Origin: an uncultured Acetatifactor sp.
GTDB taxonomy: Bacteria; Bacillota; Clostridia; Lachnospirales; Lachnospiraceae
Direction: 5' to 3'
Length of the DNA stretch: 64,000 bases
Assembly (NCBI GenBank): GCA_910577235.1
Contig: CAJTMX010000007.1
Span: 28,072-92,071, forward strand
Shown one piece after another: positions 1 through 8,436 of the stretch (position 1 is the stretch's first letter; each line of letters starts with the position of its first letter). The translations under genes and the position numbers were made by a program. Below the pieces are notes generated by a model. That model saw only the letters and a program-made list of their open reading frames with translations, made no database searches and was not told the origin of the DNA.

Positions 1-37
1 ATTTTCTGATTCGCAGATTGTCCATAATTCCTGGCAC
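1..37 (-). CDS. possible 5' end of a gene running off the left edge
   Basis: On the minus strand an open frame begins with GTG at 37 (or ATG at 25) and stays open to the window edge, only about 12 codons. An AGGAGG-like site lies near 56-62, but the spacing to GTG is about 18 nt, longer than ideal. The closer ATG at 42 is followed at once by a stop. PadR genes are often followed by a membrane or transporter partner, so a co-transcribed gene would fit. The fragment is too short to identify. Confidence 0.2.
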   Translation of the reverse strand, partial: MPGIMDNLRIRK

Positions 38-172
38 TTACATTAGCGCGTGCCCCCTCCTTTTTCATAAAGTTTTACTCATAATAATAGTGAAACTGCC
101 TCCTGACGGTCCCGCATATGAACTGTGCATATTGTATATTCCGCAAGCAGACATGGCGTAAGATGTCTGCTC

Positions 173-514
173 TTAAGATGAATTTGACTCCGGTGCAAGC
201 AGACGGTCGATCATGCTTTTGGCCTCGTTCCACTCTCTCAGACCCTGTTCGCAAGCCTTGCGTCCTGCCGGGGTAATGGAATAGTAACGGCGCCTGGCCC
301 CTATTTTTTCATCACCCCAATAGGTGGTAATGTAGCCCGCCTGCTCCAGCCTGCGAAAAGCGGTGTATAGGGTGGCCTCCTTCAACTCGTAGCGGTTGCC
401 GGTCTTGCGCAGTATGTCTTTATTGATCTGGTATCCGTAGCTGTCATGCTCTAACAGGCTGACCAGAATGATGGTTTCCGTGTGTCCACGGATAATATCG
501 GCGGTAATTGACAT
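173..514 (-). CDS. PadR-family transcriptional repressor
   Basis: This 113-residue protein has the compact PadR layout. An N-terminal winged helix-turn-helix (about residues 8-85) contains the family features 'YGYQI' near 27-31, 'EATLYTAFRRLEQAGYI' near 46-62 and the wing 'ARRRYYSITPAGR' near 73-85. A short C-terminal helix would be used for dimerisation. PadR proteins usually repress their own operon and a neighbouring transporter or membrane gene in response to a small ligand or envelope stress. The ATG follows an AAAGG-type site. A consensus promoter lies about 110 bp upstream. The next gene in the operon, if any, is beyond the left edge, so the target is unknown. The family call is firm, the regulon is not. 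Confidence 0.9.
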   Translation of the reverse strand: MSITADIIRGHTETIILVSLLEHDSYGYQINKDILRKTGNRYELKEATLYTAFRRLEQAGYITTYWGDEKIGARRRYYSITPAGRKACEQGLREWNEAKSMIDRLLAPESNSS

Positions 515-621
515 GGAGTGACCTTTCTTTTGGGGCTGCCGGAGGTCCGGCTTTCCTCGTCAGGTTAATAATGGAGAGGAAAGGGGGACTGGGTAGTGTC
601 GCTGTTTGTGCTTATAAGTAA

Positions 622-650
622 ATTATATGTCAAGATACTTCGCCTGTCAA
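622..650 (-). promoter_or_regulatory. consensus sigma-A promoter of the padR gene
   Basis: Reading the minus strand, a TTGACA box (650-645) is separated by exactly 17 nt from TATAAT (627-622), a perfect match to the housekeeping consensus. A second TTGACA sits directly upstream of the -10 box, inside the spacer, so the hexamer is duplicated. Such a strong promoter on a repressor gene suggests that it is held down by autoregulation. The transcript would have a leader of roughly 100 nt before the ATG at 514. Confidence 0.75.
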
Positions 651-767
651 GGTATATTGCTATTAATATAAGGTATGTATTAGCGCATTTTCTGTAAAAA
701 GAGTAAATTAAATGCTAAAAAGTTTAGATATTTTTACCAGTAATGTTTTTCATTTTTTTCTCCGAAA

Positions 768-777
768 CCAATATTGG
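768..777. promoter_or_regulatory. 10-bp palindrome upstream of the lipoprotein operon
   Basis: CCAATATTGG is a perfect 10-bp palindrome about 33 nt upstream of the ATG at 810, in AT-rich DNA. It may be an operator, but no clear -35/-10 pair for the plus-strand operon could be placed around it. The rest of 515-809 holds the padR promoter and otherwise featureless AT-rich sequence. Confidence 0.3.
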
Positions 778-809
778 ATTTATTTACTCTAATACATACA
801 GAGGTGATT

Positions 810-1832
810 ATGAAAAACAGAAAAACTATATTTCCCATGTATCTCAGTGTGATTTCACTGACAACTTTGCTACTGACTGCATGTAGTGAGCCTCGGAACG
901 AACAGGCGATATCAACGCCGTCTCCCACGGCGGCACCCGTGGCTACAGCCGCACCGTCAGAGCCTTTTACAGAGGAAGAACTGCGGCAGGCTGTTCTGGA
1001 ACTCAAAGATGACGAGACGGACCTGGCTCAAAAGCAGGAGTATTACGAACGGCTATTGGCTATGGATGCTTTTGAGGAAGAGGACTATGAGGAGTTGGCC
1101 CGGATCTACGGCGGTATGGGAAACTGGCAGGGACAGCGCCGCATATTGTATAAACTGCTGCGTCTCTATCCCACTGTGGAACATGCGGAGCAGCTTAGTG
1201 CAGTGACAGTGTATCGCGACGATACGGAGGAGGGAATGACCCTTCTGGCCGGGCAGATCACAGAGGCTCTGGAACTGCAGGACGCGGCGGCGCTTAAGGT
1301 ACTAACAACCACCGGAGAATGGCGTCATCTGTTACAGGAGGATATGGACGCTATAGAGACCCGCACCTGCTATCATGCGGGAGAACAGACTATGCAGGTT
1401 GCTGCCGGGGGCCTCACAGTAGACATTACCAGCCTCGATAAGCAGGGAAAATTTATGTTTTACCGGGAAGAGAACGGCCGGATTGTGTTGGGCAGTGCCA
1501 CATTGCGGGACGGAGCTTATACGGGAGACATTAAAGTATCATATTTTGACAGAGAGGGCAACTTGACACATTCCATTCAGGGAACGCTGGAAAATGGTAT
1601 GATTGTGGGACAGGTGACCGTGGCCTATCAGGGCAAAGAGTATACCGGAACCTTTCTGGAGGACGGAACCACCAGCGAGGAGCAGTTAAAAGAAGTAACG
1701 GAGCAGGGCGGCGTAATCTATGCTTACGGTCCGGGCAAGAAAGATTATCTGTATCAGGAAAACGCGGCATTGGCGGATTTCCGGATTGACACGGCGTTTT
1801 TAGGTCTCCCGGAATATGAGGAATGGAGGTAA
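810..1832 (+). CDS. secreted lipoprotein with MORN-like repeats
   Basis: The start at 810 is chosen over an in-frame ATG at 774 because GAGGTG precedes it and it gives a proper lipoprotein signal: Lys/Arg-rich start, hydrophobic stretch, then lipobox LLTAC with the lipidated Cys at residue 25. A Pro/Ser/Thr-rich linker follows (about 35-50), then an alpha-helical acidic region resembling TPR-like helices (about 55-150). A C-terminal part has short Gly/Tyr-rich beta repeats of MORN type, for example 'GKFMFYREENGRIVLG' and 'GKEYTGTFLEDG'. It should be anchored on the outer face of the membrane. Its stop codon lies one base before the protease gene start, so the two are translationally linked. 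No enzymatic motif is seen and the function is unknown. Confidence 0.75.
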   Translation: MKNRKTIFPMYLSVISLTTLLLTACSEPRNEQAISTPSPTAAPVATAAPSEPFTEEELRQAVLELKDDETDLAQKQEYYERLLAMDAFEEEDYEELARIYGGMGNWQGQRRILYKLLRLYPTVEHAEQLSAVTVYRDDTEEGMTLLAGQITEALELQDAAALKVLTTTGEWRHLLQEDMDAIETRTCYHAGEQTMQVAAGGLTVDITSLDKQGKFMFYREENGRIVLGSATLRDGAYTGDIKVSYFDREGNLTHSIQGTLENGMIVGQVTVAYQGKEYTGTFLEDGTTSEEQLKEVTEQGGVIYAYGPGKKDYLYQENAALADFRIDTAFLGLPEYEEWR

Positions 1833-1833
1833 C

Positions 1834-4800
1834 ATGATGGAGAGCCTTTGTAAAGCGATGCTGAAAAAGAGACGGCGACGACTGCTGGCGGCCATGTTGG
1901 CCGTGGTGCTGGCTGTGGTTTTTCCGCTGCCGGATATGCAGGGCATGGGAGAGGCGCAGGCGGCCGGGCGCACTCAGGAGATAGCCAATGTAGTGGTATT
2001 TGTCAAATACCAGGACGATACCAGAGACATATATAATGCCGTCAATAATCTGGCTACACCTGCCCGCTCCAACTGGCAAGAGCTCAAAAACATGTATGAT
2101 CTGGATCAGGATTCCTTCAGTAACTATATTTCCGCGATAACTGAGGGGACAGTACATGTGACCAACTACTTTCCACAGGAACGCGCGGACAGAAAAGGAG
2201 TGCAGACGCTGGTGATCCCCCGTGGGGACGGACAGGGATATATAGTGGGCGAGGTGGTGAAAGCGATAACTGCCGGAAAGATTTCGATGGACACCACCAA
2301 CAATAAGGTAGATAACAGAGAGAAGGGTATTTTAGATAATCTGACCATCATCATACAGGGGGATAAAACGGATTGGGGCGAGGCGGCCTATAAGGCCAGA
2401 TACTCGGGTCAGGGAAGTCTTAACGGTATACGGATTTTGGATTATAATGTTCTTCCATCCGCATCGTTGGTTTCGGAGAATGCCTCTCTTAGCTATCGGT
2501 CGCGGCAGGGAGTGATTGCCCATGAATTTTTGCACACGATGGGGCTGCCGGATCTATACAGAGATGCCCAGAACAGCGGAACTCCCGTGGGCTATTGGGA
2601 TATTATGGCTTCTGTCAGCGGTGCTTTGCAATATCCGCTGTCTTATCTGCGGGCCAGGGAAGGATGGATTCCCATGAAAACCATCACCCAGAGCGGCCAA
2701 TACACGCTGACAGTAGCGTCAGGAACCGGCGGTAATAAGGTGTTCGCATTGCGTACACCCCTTTCGGACAGTGAATTGATCTGTTTGGAGTACCGGAGAA
2801 AGGGTACGGACCCTAACGGGTTTGAGTATTCACTTCCCGGCAGCGGATTGCTCATGTATCGGGTAGACAACAAGGTGGAAGGGTTATCCAATCACGCGGG
2901 TGAGAACTATATTTATGTGTACCGTCCCGGAGTTACGCATCCGGAGGCGGGTACCGATGTGGCAGGCGTGAATAATGCGGCGCTGGATGTCACCAAAGGA
3001 CAGACAGGGTATGGCACTACGGATCTGAGCGCGGATTTTTCTCAGAATACATTGTACTATTCGGACGGTTCTAACAGCGGCATACAGATCAGCGGTCTGA
3101 AATTGTCCTCAGACCAGACCAAGTTGACGTTTACTGTAACTTTTGCGGATTACAGTAATACCGGCGTATGGGATGATCTGGGGGAGGAGATAAACGGCCA
3201 GTTTGGAGATGTTCCGGACATTTGTATAGATCCTGCCACGGGAACCCTGTATGCGGCATATGCGGAGGAGATTCCCGGCAGTGATGTTGGAGCCACCCGC
3301 ATCCGTGTCAAATCCTGGAACGGCACGGCATGGCAACAGGTGGGGCAGACTATCGCCAATGCCCGTACGCCATCGCTGGCTGTCTGCGCAGGGGAGGTTT
3401 ATCTCTCCTACTATAGGAGCACCGACCATGCCGCCGTTTACTGCAAGCTTGGCGGTGGTAAGTGGGGACAGATCGGGGCATATGCGTCACAGTATCCCCG
3501 AAGCATGCAATTTGTTGTGGACGGCAACGATATCTACGGAGCGTATCAGGGAACCTGTTCTGCCGGAGTGCGTATGGTTATACGGAACATCAAGAGCGGC
3601 GCTACGGTAACAGACAGCCTTACTACGGCTATTGATTTTTCCGATCCGAGATTGGTAAAGACTGGAAACAGTTTTTATATGGTCTGCTCAGAGTTTCCTG
3701 GGTTTCAGAGCAGTACCTCAACGCAGATCAGGGAATACAATATGTCTACAGGCAAATGGAGCACCAAATACACCATCGCGTCAGCTTTCACCAATGAACA
3801 CAGTATGGTAAAGCAGGGGCAGAAGATATATGTTTTTGCAGGCAGTTCAGAGGAAAGCTCCTATATGACGGTATTCGACGGGAACAGCTGGAGCACCAAA
3901 CCCATAGTCTCCATAAATCATTTTAGCAATGCGTCCATGGATGTGGTAAACGGCGAGATATATCTGGCGTTTTATGACACAGACCTCGGAAGAGGCAGGT
4001 TGCTTAAGGGAACGGGCACTGTGCTGGAGGAGTGCGGCGACAGACTGGGATCGGGTCTGGATTATCTGGAGATCTGCAGTTATGGAGATACACTCTACGC
4101 AGCTACCAGAGCAGTGAACACAGGCAGCATGATAGTGCGCACCAAGTCCCTTAGCCAGGGAGGAACAGGCACTCCGGAACAGACACCGCATATGCTGACA
4201 TTGACACCACCGGCAGGATATGGAGACAATACGATCTATGTTGACGGCGTGGAATATGAGGCGCAGAAAAACGGCGGCAGTTATCAGGTGCGGCTGCCCG
4301 ACACTTCCGGCAAGACGGCAGTGATGTACAGCTACAACGATAAAAATATTCCGGTGGGTATGTATGTATGGAAATTGGAATGGCAGGGGAATGTGTGCAG
4401 AGCAGTGCCCATGCCGGGGCTACAGGATATGCTCAGTTATCACGGATTTTCCATACGGGTGCAGAGCCCTGCGGGTATCCGCTTTAAATCGGGAATAGAA
4501 GAGAGTCTGAAACAGCGTCTGACTACCGCAGGTGTGGATGGGTGTGTGCTGAAAGAGTACGGTACTCTGCTCATGCTCAATGAGAACAGGGAAAAATATC
4601 CCTTTGTAAAAGACGGTACGAAAGTGAAAGGCGGGCGGGCATACTGGATAGAAAACGGAAAAGTCAATGACAAAGTGTTTGAGACAGTTGCCGGACGTAA
4701 TCGCTTTACCTCTGTTTTTACGGGCCAGCCTGCCAGCATGTATGCCAAGGATTTTGCTTTTAGGGCCTATGCAGTGCTGGACTGCGGCGGAGAAGAGATC

Positions 4801-4935
4801 ATTATTTATGGTCCACCGGTATACAGAAGCATATATACGGTAGCCAAACAGGTGCAGGCCAAGGGCGAATTTACAGTCGGCAGCAATGGATACAGATATG
4901 TACAGGCAATCATAGACTCAGTAGAGGGCAGGTAA
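1834..4935 (+). CDS. secreted M6-like zinc metalloprotease, multidomain
   Basis: The 1033-residue product starts at 1834, with GGAGG five bases upstream; that site overlaps the end of the lipoprotein gene. An Arg/Lys-rich N-terminus plus hydrophobic core and an A-x-A-type site near residue 45 form a signal peptide. The catalytic domain (about 50-440) has HEFLHTMGLPD at 230-240, the HExxHxxGxxD zinc signature of M6 (immune inhibitor A) peptidases, followed by a Met in 'YWDIMAS'. A central beta-propeller-like region (about 450-780) with repeated short 'W-short-V/Y' blades comes next. A C-terminal domain (about 830-1030) with 'GIRFKSGI' resembles a domain of clostridial surface proteins. No LPxTG anchor is seen. 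It probably cleaves extracellular proteins. Substrate and activation are unknown. Confidence 0.82.
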   Translation: MMESLCKAMLKKRRRRLLAAMLAVVLAVVFPLPDMQGMGEAQAAGRTQEIANVVVFVKYQDDTRDIYNAVNNLATPARSNWQELKNMYDLDQDSFSNYISAITEGTVHVTNYFPQERADRKGVQTLVIPRGDGQGYIVGEVVKAITAGKISMDTTNNKVDNREKGILDNLTIIIQGDKTDWGEAAYKARYSGQGSLNGIRILDYNVLPSASLVSENASLSYRSRQGVIAHEFLHTMGLPDLYRDAQNSGTPVGYWDIMASVSGALQYPLSYLRAREGWIPMKTITQSGQYTLTVASGTGGNKVFALRTPLSDSELICLEYRRKGTDPNGFEYSLPGSGLLMYRVDNKVEGLSNHAGENYIYVYRPGVTHPEAGTDVAGVNNAALDVTKGQTGYGTTDLSADFSQNTLYYSDGSNSGIQISGLKLSSDQTKLTFTVTFADYSNTGVWDDLGEEINGQFGDVPDICIDPATGTLYAAYAEEIPGSDVGATRIRVKSWNGTAWQQVGQTIANARTPSLAVCAGEVYLSYYRSTDHAAVYCKLGGGKWGQIGAYASQYPRSMQFVVDGNDIYGAYQGTCSAGVRMVIRNIKSGATVTDSLTTAIDFSDPRLVKTGNSFYMVCSEFPGFQSSTSTQIREYNMSTGKWSTKYTIASAFTNEHSMVKQGQKIYVFAGSSEESSYMTVFDGNSWSTKPIVSINHFSNASMDVVNGEIYLAFYDTDLGRGRLLKGTGTVLEECGDRLGSGLDYLEICSYGDTLYAATRAVNTGSMIVRTKSLSQGGTGTPEQTPHMLTLTPPAGYGDNTIYVDGVEYEAQKNGGSYQVRLPDTSGKTAVMYSYNDKNIPVGMYVWKLEWQGNVCRAVPMPGLQDMLSYHGFSIRVQSPAGIRFKSGIEESLKQRLTTAGVDGCVLKEYGTLLMLNENREKYPFVKDGTKVKGGRAYWIENGKVNDKVFETVAGRNRFTSVFTGQPASMYAKDFAFRAYAVLDCGGEEIIIYGPPVYRSIYTVAKQVQAKGEFTVGSNGYRYVQAIIDSVEGR

Positions 4936-4941
4936 CCGAAT

Positions 4942-5808
4942 ATGAAGAAAATGTATTTTATAATAACAATATTGTTCGGAGCGGCAACTTTTGGAGCGGG
5001 CCTTGCAGCCAGACCGCTGATCTGGCCTGCGGAGGAGCAGCAGGCAGCGGCGCAGCCGGGGCAGCAGGAACAGGATACAGTGGTGGAGGCGGAGCAACAG
5101 GAGCTGTCCGCCGAGGAACTCCGGGCACAGGGATATCTGTCTGTGGAAACACTGGACGTACGTATTGACGACGGAGAAGTACAGTGGTATGACGGCACAA
5201 TGTGGCATACGGTGGCGGCGGTGGACGAGATGGAAAAAGAAGATAAGTTTTATGCGGCCCAGGAAGACTTTCGGCAGTTTGAGGAGCAGTTGATACAACA
5301 GTTGGAGACTCAGAGGGCAGAGCAGGAGGCCAATGTCGACCAGCAGGAGGAGACGCTGTCGGTGGGACAGAAAAAAGAACCCAAACCCGCGGATAAGCCC
5401 AAGCCCACCAAGCCTGTGGTGACCCCGCCGATTACGGACCCTGTTATCCTTGTACCGGAACCCACTCCCCAGCCAGTGGTTGGAGGAGACAATGGAAACG
5501 GCGGAGGCGGTAATTCCGGCGGAGGAGACGGCGGAAACGGCGGAGGCGGTAATCCCGGCGGAGGAGACGGCGGAAACGGCGGAGGCGGTAATCCCGGCGG
5601 AGGAGACGGCGGAAACGGCGGAGGCGGCAATCCCGGCGGCGGAGACGGCGGCAGCAGCGGAGGCGACAATCCCGGCGGCGGAGACGGCGGCAGCAGCGGA
5701 GGCGACAATCCCGGCGGCGGAGACGGCGGCAGCAGCGGAGGCGATAATCCCGGCGGAGACAACACCGGTGACGGTGAGGATATTGAGTGGTCGGATGATT
5801 ATCTGTAA
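4942..5808 (+). CDS. membrane-anchored protein with glycine-rich 13-residue repeats
   Basis: A 288-residue protein that starts six bases after the protease stop. An uncleaved anchor or signal sequence (about residues 2-28) is followed by an acidic Gln/Glu-rich helical region (about 30-135), a Pro/Lys-rich linker with 'KPADKPKPTKP' and 'PTPQPVV', then seven 13-residue Gly-rich units (about 180-270) and an acidic tail ending in 'SDDYL'. The repeats resemble flexible wall-spanning or self-associating regions and contain no catalytic motif. Being third in the lipoprotein-protease unit, it may be a scaffold, substrate or wall-spanning partner of the protease (inference). A strong terminator follows. 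Confidence 0.7.
   Translation: MKKMYFIITILFGAATFGAGLAARPLIWPAEEQQAAAQPGQQEQDTVVEAEQQELSAEELRAQGYLSVETLDVRIDDGEVQWYDGTMWHTVAAVDEMEKEDKFYAAQEDFRQFEEQLIQQLETQRAEQEANVDQQEETLSVGQKKEPKPADKPKPTKPVVTPPITDPVILVPEPTPQPVVGGDNGNGGGGNSGGGDGGNGGGGNPGGGDGGNGGGGNPGGGDGGNGGGGNPGGGDGGSSGGDNPGGGDGGSSGGDNPGGGDGGSSGGDNPGGDNTGDGEDIEWSDDYL
5479..5766 (+). repeat. 39-nt in-frame tandem repeats (Gly/Asn/Asp-rich)
   Basis: Units start at 5479 (diverged), 5518, 5557, 5596, 5635, 5674 and 5713, and a partial copy closes the array. Each encodes 13 residues. The first group reads GGGDGGNGGGGNP and the last three read GGGDGGSSGGDNP. Near-identical DNA copies imply recent slippage or recombination, and the copy number should vary between strains without breaking the frame. 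Confidence 0.92.
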
Positions 5809-5837
5809 TCGGGCCTGAAAATACAAATATTGTGATC

Positions 5838-5867
5838 AAAAGGCTGATGCATCTGTATCAGCCTTTT
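5838..5867. terminator. bidirectional rho-independent terminator
   Basis: An 11-bp perfect stem, AAAAGGCTGAT paired with ATCAGCCTTTT, surrounds an 8-nt loop. Because the stem begins with A's and ends with T's it can stop transcripts from both sides: the protease operon from the left and the restriction-modification operon from the right. Confidence 0.92.
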
Positions 5868-6169
5868 CTATACGGTTGACTCTGCCCGGCAGGCTGGCAA
5901 AGTTTCTTTTGCCAGTATTCTTGATTTTCCGTCGGGCGCGTGTTCCGGCAATCGTGACCGTGCCAAAAGCAACCGTCTACGAACACAGCAATTTTATCTC
6001 TTTGAAATACAAAGTCAGGATGACCTTTGACCGGATAATTGCGTTCCAACCGGTAATGCCATTTTGTTTAAATATATCTATTAACCGCAGTTCTGTTGAT
6101 TTGTTCTTTTTAGATTTAACTTTTTGCATGATTTCAGAGCGTTTTTTTCGTCAAAATATCTGCCATCAT
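5858..6169 (-). pseudogene. vsr: vsr, very-short-patch mismatch endonuclease (decayed)
   Basis: The minus strand carries the Vsr family sequence split over three frames. It starts with ATG 'MADILTKK' (6166, or the preceding ATG at 6169), slips at a run of seven A's, continues as 'RSEIMQKVKSKK' and 'STELRLIDIFKQNG', then slips again near 6043. It resumes as 'HPDFVFQRDKIAVFVDGCFW' and 'HGHDCRNTRP'. The last two blocks hold the catalytic core of Vsr (the Asp of 'PDFVF' and the His of 'FWHGHDC'). The C-terminal third, normally ending in 'WEHE', is missing, and the frame runs into the terminator. Vsr normally repairs T:G mismatches produced by deamination of 5-methylcytosine. Its position two bases after the endonuclease gene and behind a C5 methylase is the usual context. 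Two frameshifts plus truncation make function very unlikely. Confidence 0.85.
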
Positions 6170-6171
6170 AA

Positions 6172-7107
6172 TTATCTCGCCTCAAATTCGATGCGGAGAC
6201 TCGGGTCAGTTTCAGCCTCAAGAACAATTTTATTGTAACGATCAATAATATCTGAAAGCGTAGAATTTCTCTTACTTTCATCAAAAAGGCTATGCTCATA
6301 CACGTTAGCCGAAAGAAATTGCTGAATGTCCCATACCTCAACGCGCCCGGCAAGTCCTGCATCCTCAGCAAGATTTAATGCAGTATGTACGCGTTCAAAA
6401 ATCGTAATAATAACAGGATGGCAGCCTCCGCGTAGGTTTGCTTTGCATTTTTCAATCAGTAAAGCGCCGGGCATTGTGGTACAATGGATAATGGTATTGT
6501 TTATCACAAAGTCTCCGCTTCGTTCCGTGGGCGCATCCGCAACAGAAACACCATGTATTTCAAATGCGTTTTCAGGCAAGATAAGACATAATTTCGCAGC
6601 CACTAAATGCTGCAAAATGGTTCCAAGGTACTGCGTTCCCGGATTTTGTTTCTGGCGTTTCTTTGCCTGTTCAAATAATTCGTCTAAATTCGCTCCAATC
6701 GTTTTAGAAGTATCGGCGGTTAAAACAAACGGCTGATTTCTGAAATATTCCCTGACCTGCTCGGCCCAAAATTCTTCAACGATTGAAAATATAATAGTTT
6801 CTTCTTCGTTCCAAGCATTAAGAAAATCAACATATTTAATCATCAACCCCATACTTCCGCGACTGGTGCGCCCGCCTTCCGCAGATAACTGTTGGGTAAT
6901 GTCATGCTCTTTCAAAATCTTTTGGAGATTACCGCCGCCAAGTCCAGCGACCTGACCTTTGCCGCTTGTTTGAAAATCGTCTTGATTTAACGGAAATTCT
7001 TTATCTTGAACCATTCGGGTAAATTGAACCACTAACGACAAAGGTCCTTTTGTATAGATATTGTTTTCATCTTGAAATAGTTTCAATCTTTCTTCCGTAC
7101 TAATCAT
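6172..7107 (-). CDS. putative type II restriction endonuclease (DUF4928-like)
   Basis: A 311-residue soluble protein starting at ATG 7107, with GGAG ten bases upstream. The ATG overlaps the methylase stop by 8 bases, indicating translational coupling. A TTG 18 bases further upstream is less likely. It resembles the DUF4928 family, which typically accompanies Dcm-like methylases. The segment 'ERSGDFVINNTIIHCTT' (about 198-214) followed by 'EKCKANLRGG' (about 222-231) looks like the core of a degenerate PD-(D/E)xK nuclease fold. That reading is inference, because the lysine is not in the canonical place. Context with a C5 methyltransferase upstream and vsr downstream supports the role of cutting enzyme. 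The recognition site cannot be read from the sequence. Confidence 0.68.
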   Translation of the reverse strand: MISTEERLKLFQDENNIYTKGPLSLVVQFTRMVQDKEFPLNQDDFQTSGKGQVAGLGGGNLQKILKEHDITQQLSAEGGRTSRGSMGLMIKYVDFLNAWNEEETIIFSIVEEFWAEQVREYFRNQPFVLTADTSKTIGANLDELFEQAKKRQKQNPGTQYLGTILQHLVAAKLCLILPENAFEIHGVSVADAPTERSGDFVINNTIIHCTTMPGALLIEKCKANLRGGCHPVIITIFERVHTALNLAEDAGLAGRVEVWDIQQFLSANVYEHSLFDESKRNSTLSDIIDRYNKIVLEAETDPSLRIEFEAR

Positions 7108-8203
7108 TGTATATGGTCTCCGCAAGTTTTATAAGAAATTTTTCTCCGATGAACTGAGCAACCGGCATTGCAACGGCATCTCCCATCGCTTTATAGCCAT
7201 CGTTATAGCTACCGGGAAGAATGAAGCTGTCCGGTGCGCCCATTAGTCTGGCGGTTTCGCGCACCGTCAAAAAACGGGCATGGATTTCATTATTTCTTTT
7301 TACAACCAAATACTGCTTGCTGCTCCCACCCTCAGGAGTTCGCAAACAACCCGCTATGCCGTCAAAACGCAATTCTAATTGTTGCTCTCCATGGCGTGTT
7401 CGACGATAGCCTGTAGCGTAAACCGTATCATGTTCATTGAGTTTTGCTTGGTGGCGTACTGGAATAAGCCGCAAAACAGTGTCTTTATCAAATTCTGATT
7501 CTTCCTCAATAATATCTTTTAATGCGCTGCAACGGCGAGGAGGTTTCTCCGCTTGCCACCAAATCCATCCGGGTAAAGTTCTCCCTAAATCGGAGGCGGC
7601 TTTATTATGTAGCCAGCAAGGAGCGTTTCCAGTCAAATATGTAGGGATTTCATAACCATGCAGCACGGCAATAGCAAAAACTCTCGGTCTTGACTGTGGA
7701 ACAAAGTGAGAGGCATTTATAACGATAGCGCCGCAGTCATAACCACGTTCCACAAGAGCCATATGGAGAACCCGATAATTATTGCCTCCATTTGTGGAAA
7801 GTAAGCCAGTTACATTTTCTAACGCTAGTATTCGGGGCATTTCTGCCATTTCATCTAATACGCGTAGCCATTCCCATACCAATCCGCTTCTGGACGCATG
7901 AATGCCGCCCAAAGAACCGGCCAAAGATAAATCTTGACACGGAAAACTAGCCCAGGATAAATGAGCAAAAGGCAAATCTCTGCCATTAACATTTTTTATA
8001 TCGCCAAGTTCAAAATGTTCACATCCAAAATTGGCTTCATATACAGCCGCTTTCTGTTCGCTAATATCGTTAGCCCAAATTGGCGCAAACATACCTTTCA
8101 AACCGTATGCAACTAACCCGCTTCCTGCAAAAAACTCATGCATCGTCCAAGGCGCGGAGGACAAATCAATATTTTGTTTTTTATACAGAGTGCGTTGTAA
8201 CAA
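7100..8203 (-). CDS. DNA (cytosine-5-)-methyltransferase of a type II R-M system
   Basis: The 367-residue protein shows all C5-methylase landmarks in order: motif I FAGSG at 25-29 (SAM binding), motif IV PCQ at 88-90 with catalytic Cys89, motif VI ENV at 129-131, motif VIII QSRPR at 170-174, a variable target-recognition region (about 190-290), motif IX around 'RFLTVRETARLMGAPD', and motif X with GDAV near 341. The start is TTG at 8203, with GGAGG eight bases upstream. It lies inside the end of the preceding helix-turn-helix gene, so the two overlap by 23 bases. It should methylate and protect the site cut by the downstream endonuclease. An associated vsr gene is typical of such enzymes. Confidence 0.95.
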   Translation of the reverse strand: MLQRTLYKKQNIDLSSAPWTMHEFFAGSGLVAYGLKGMFAPIWANDISEQKAAVYEANFGCEHFELGDIKNVNGRDLPFAHLSWASFPCQDLSLAGSLGGIHASRSGLVWEWLRVLDEMAEMPRILALENVTGLLSTNGGNNYRVLHMALVERGYDCGAIVINASHFVPQSRPRVFAIAVLHGYEIPTYLTGNAPCWLHNKAASDLGRTLPGWIWWQAEKPPRRCSALKDIIEEESEFDKDTVLRLIPVRHQAKLNEHDTVYATGYRRTRHGEQQLELRFDGIAGCLRTPEGGSSKQYLVVKRNNEIHARFLTVRETARLMGAPDSFILPGSYNDGYKAMGDAVAMPVAQFIGEKFLIKLAETIYND

Positions 8204-8393
8204 TCGTGTTTCCTCCCGCCTTATTTAAAGTCTGTTTGCTATTGGTAGGCTTTTTGACGTTTTCAGGAATAATCCAAATACGGCTCATACGCATAGCTCC
8301 GACAATTCTGTTTTCTTTGCAGAGAATTTGAACCTGACGAGGCGTTACGCCCCATTTTTCAGCAGCTTCTTGAACTGTTATATATCCATTCAC
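8181..8393 (-). CDS. small helix-turn-helix DNA-binding protein, likely R-M controller
   Basis: A 70-residue protein whose N-terminal half, 'YITVQEAAEKWGVTPRQVQ' (about 4-22) and 'ENRIVGAMR' (about 27-35), is the MerR/excisionase-type winged helix found in many small DNA-binding proteins. The C-terminus is polar and unstructured. It is the first gene of the restriction-modification operon, and its end overlaps the methylase start. The start could be ATG 8393 or GTG 8396, since no strong Shine-Dalgarno site is present. A nearly palindromic site lies inside its own promoter, so it may delay or limit expression of the operon. That role is inference. It could instead be a leftover excisionase from the mobile element that carried the system. 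Confidence 0.65.
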   Translation of the reverse strand: MNGYITVQEAAEKWGVTPRQVQILCKENRIVGAMRMSRIWIIPENVKKPTNSKQTLNKAGGNTIVTTHSV

Positions 8394-8436
8394 TTGCGAC
8401 AGCTCGAACCTGTTTTTGATTTTGAAAACTGGTATA

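Noticed and set aside
5310..5765. Long open frames opposite the Gly-rich repeats, including a Pro-rich collagen-like frame
   Set aside because: They are mirror images of the 39-nt repeats: a repeat free of stops in one frame is often free in others. No ribosome site or promoter is present, and the plus-strand frame has a signal anchor and operon context.
6081..6371. Separate 96-residue minus-strand gene overlapping the nuclease and vsr
   Set aside because: It is an out-of-frame reading that combines nuclease antiframe codons with part of the shifted vsr sequence. The real frames are the nuclease and decayed vsr.
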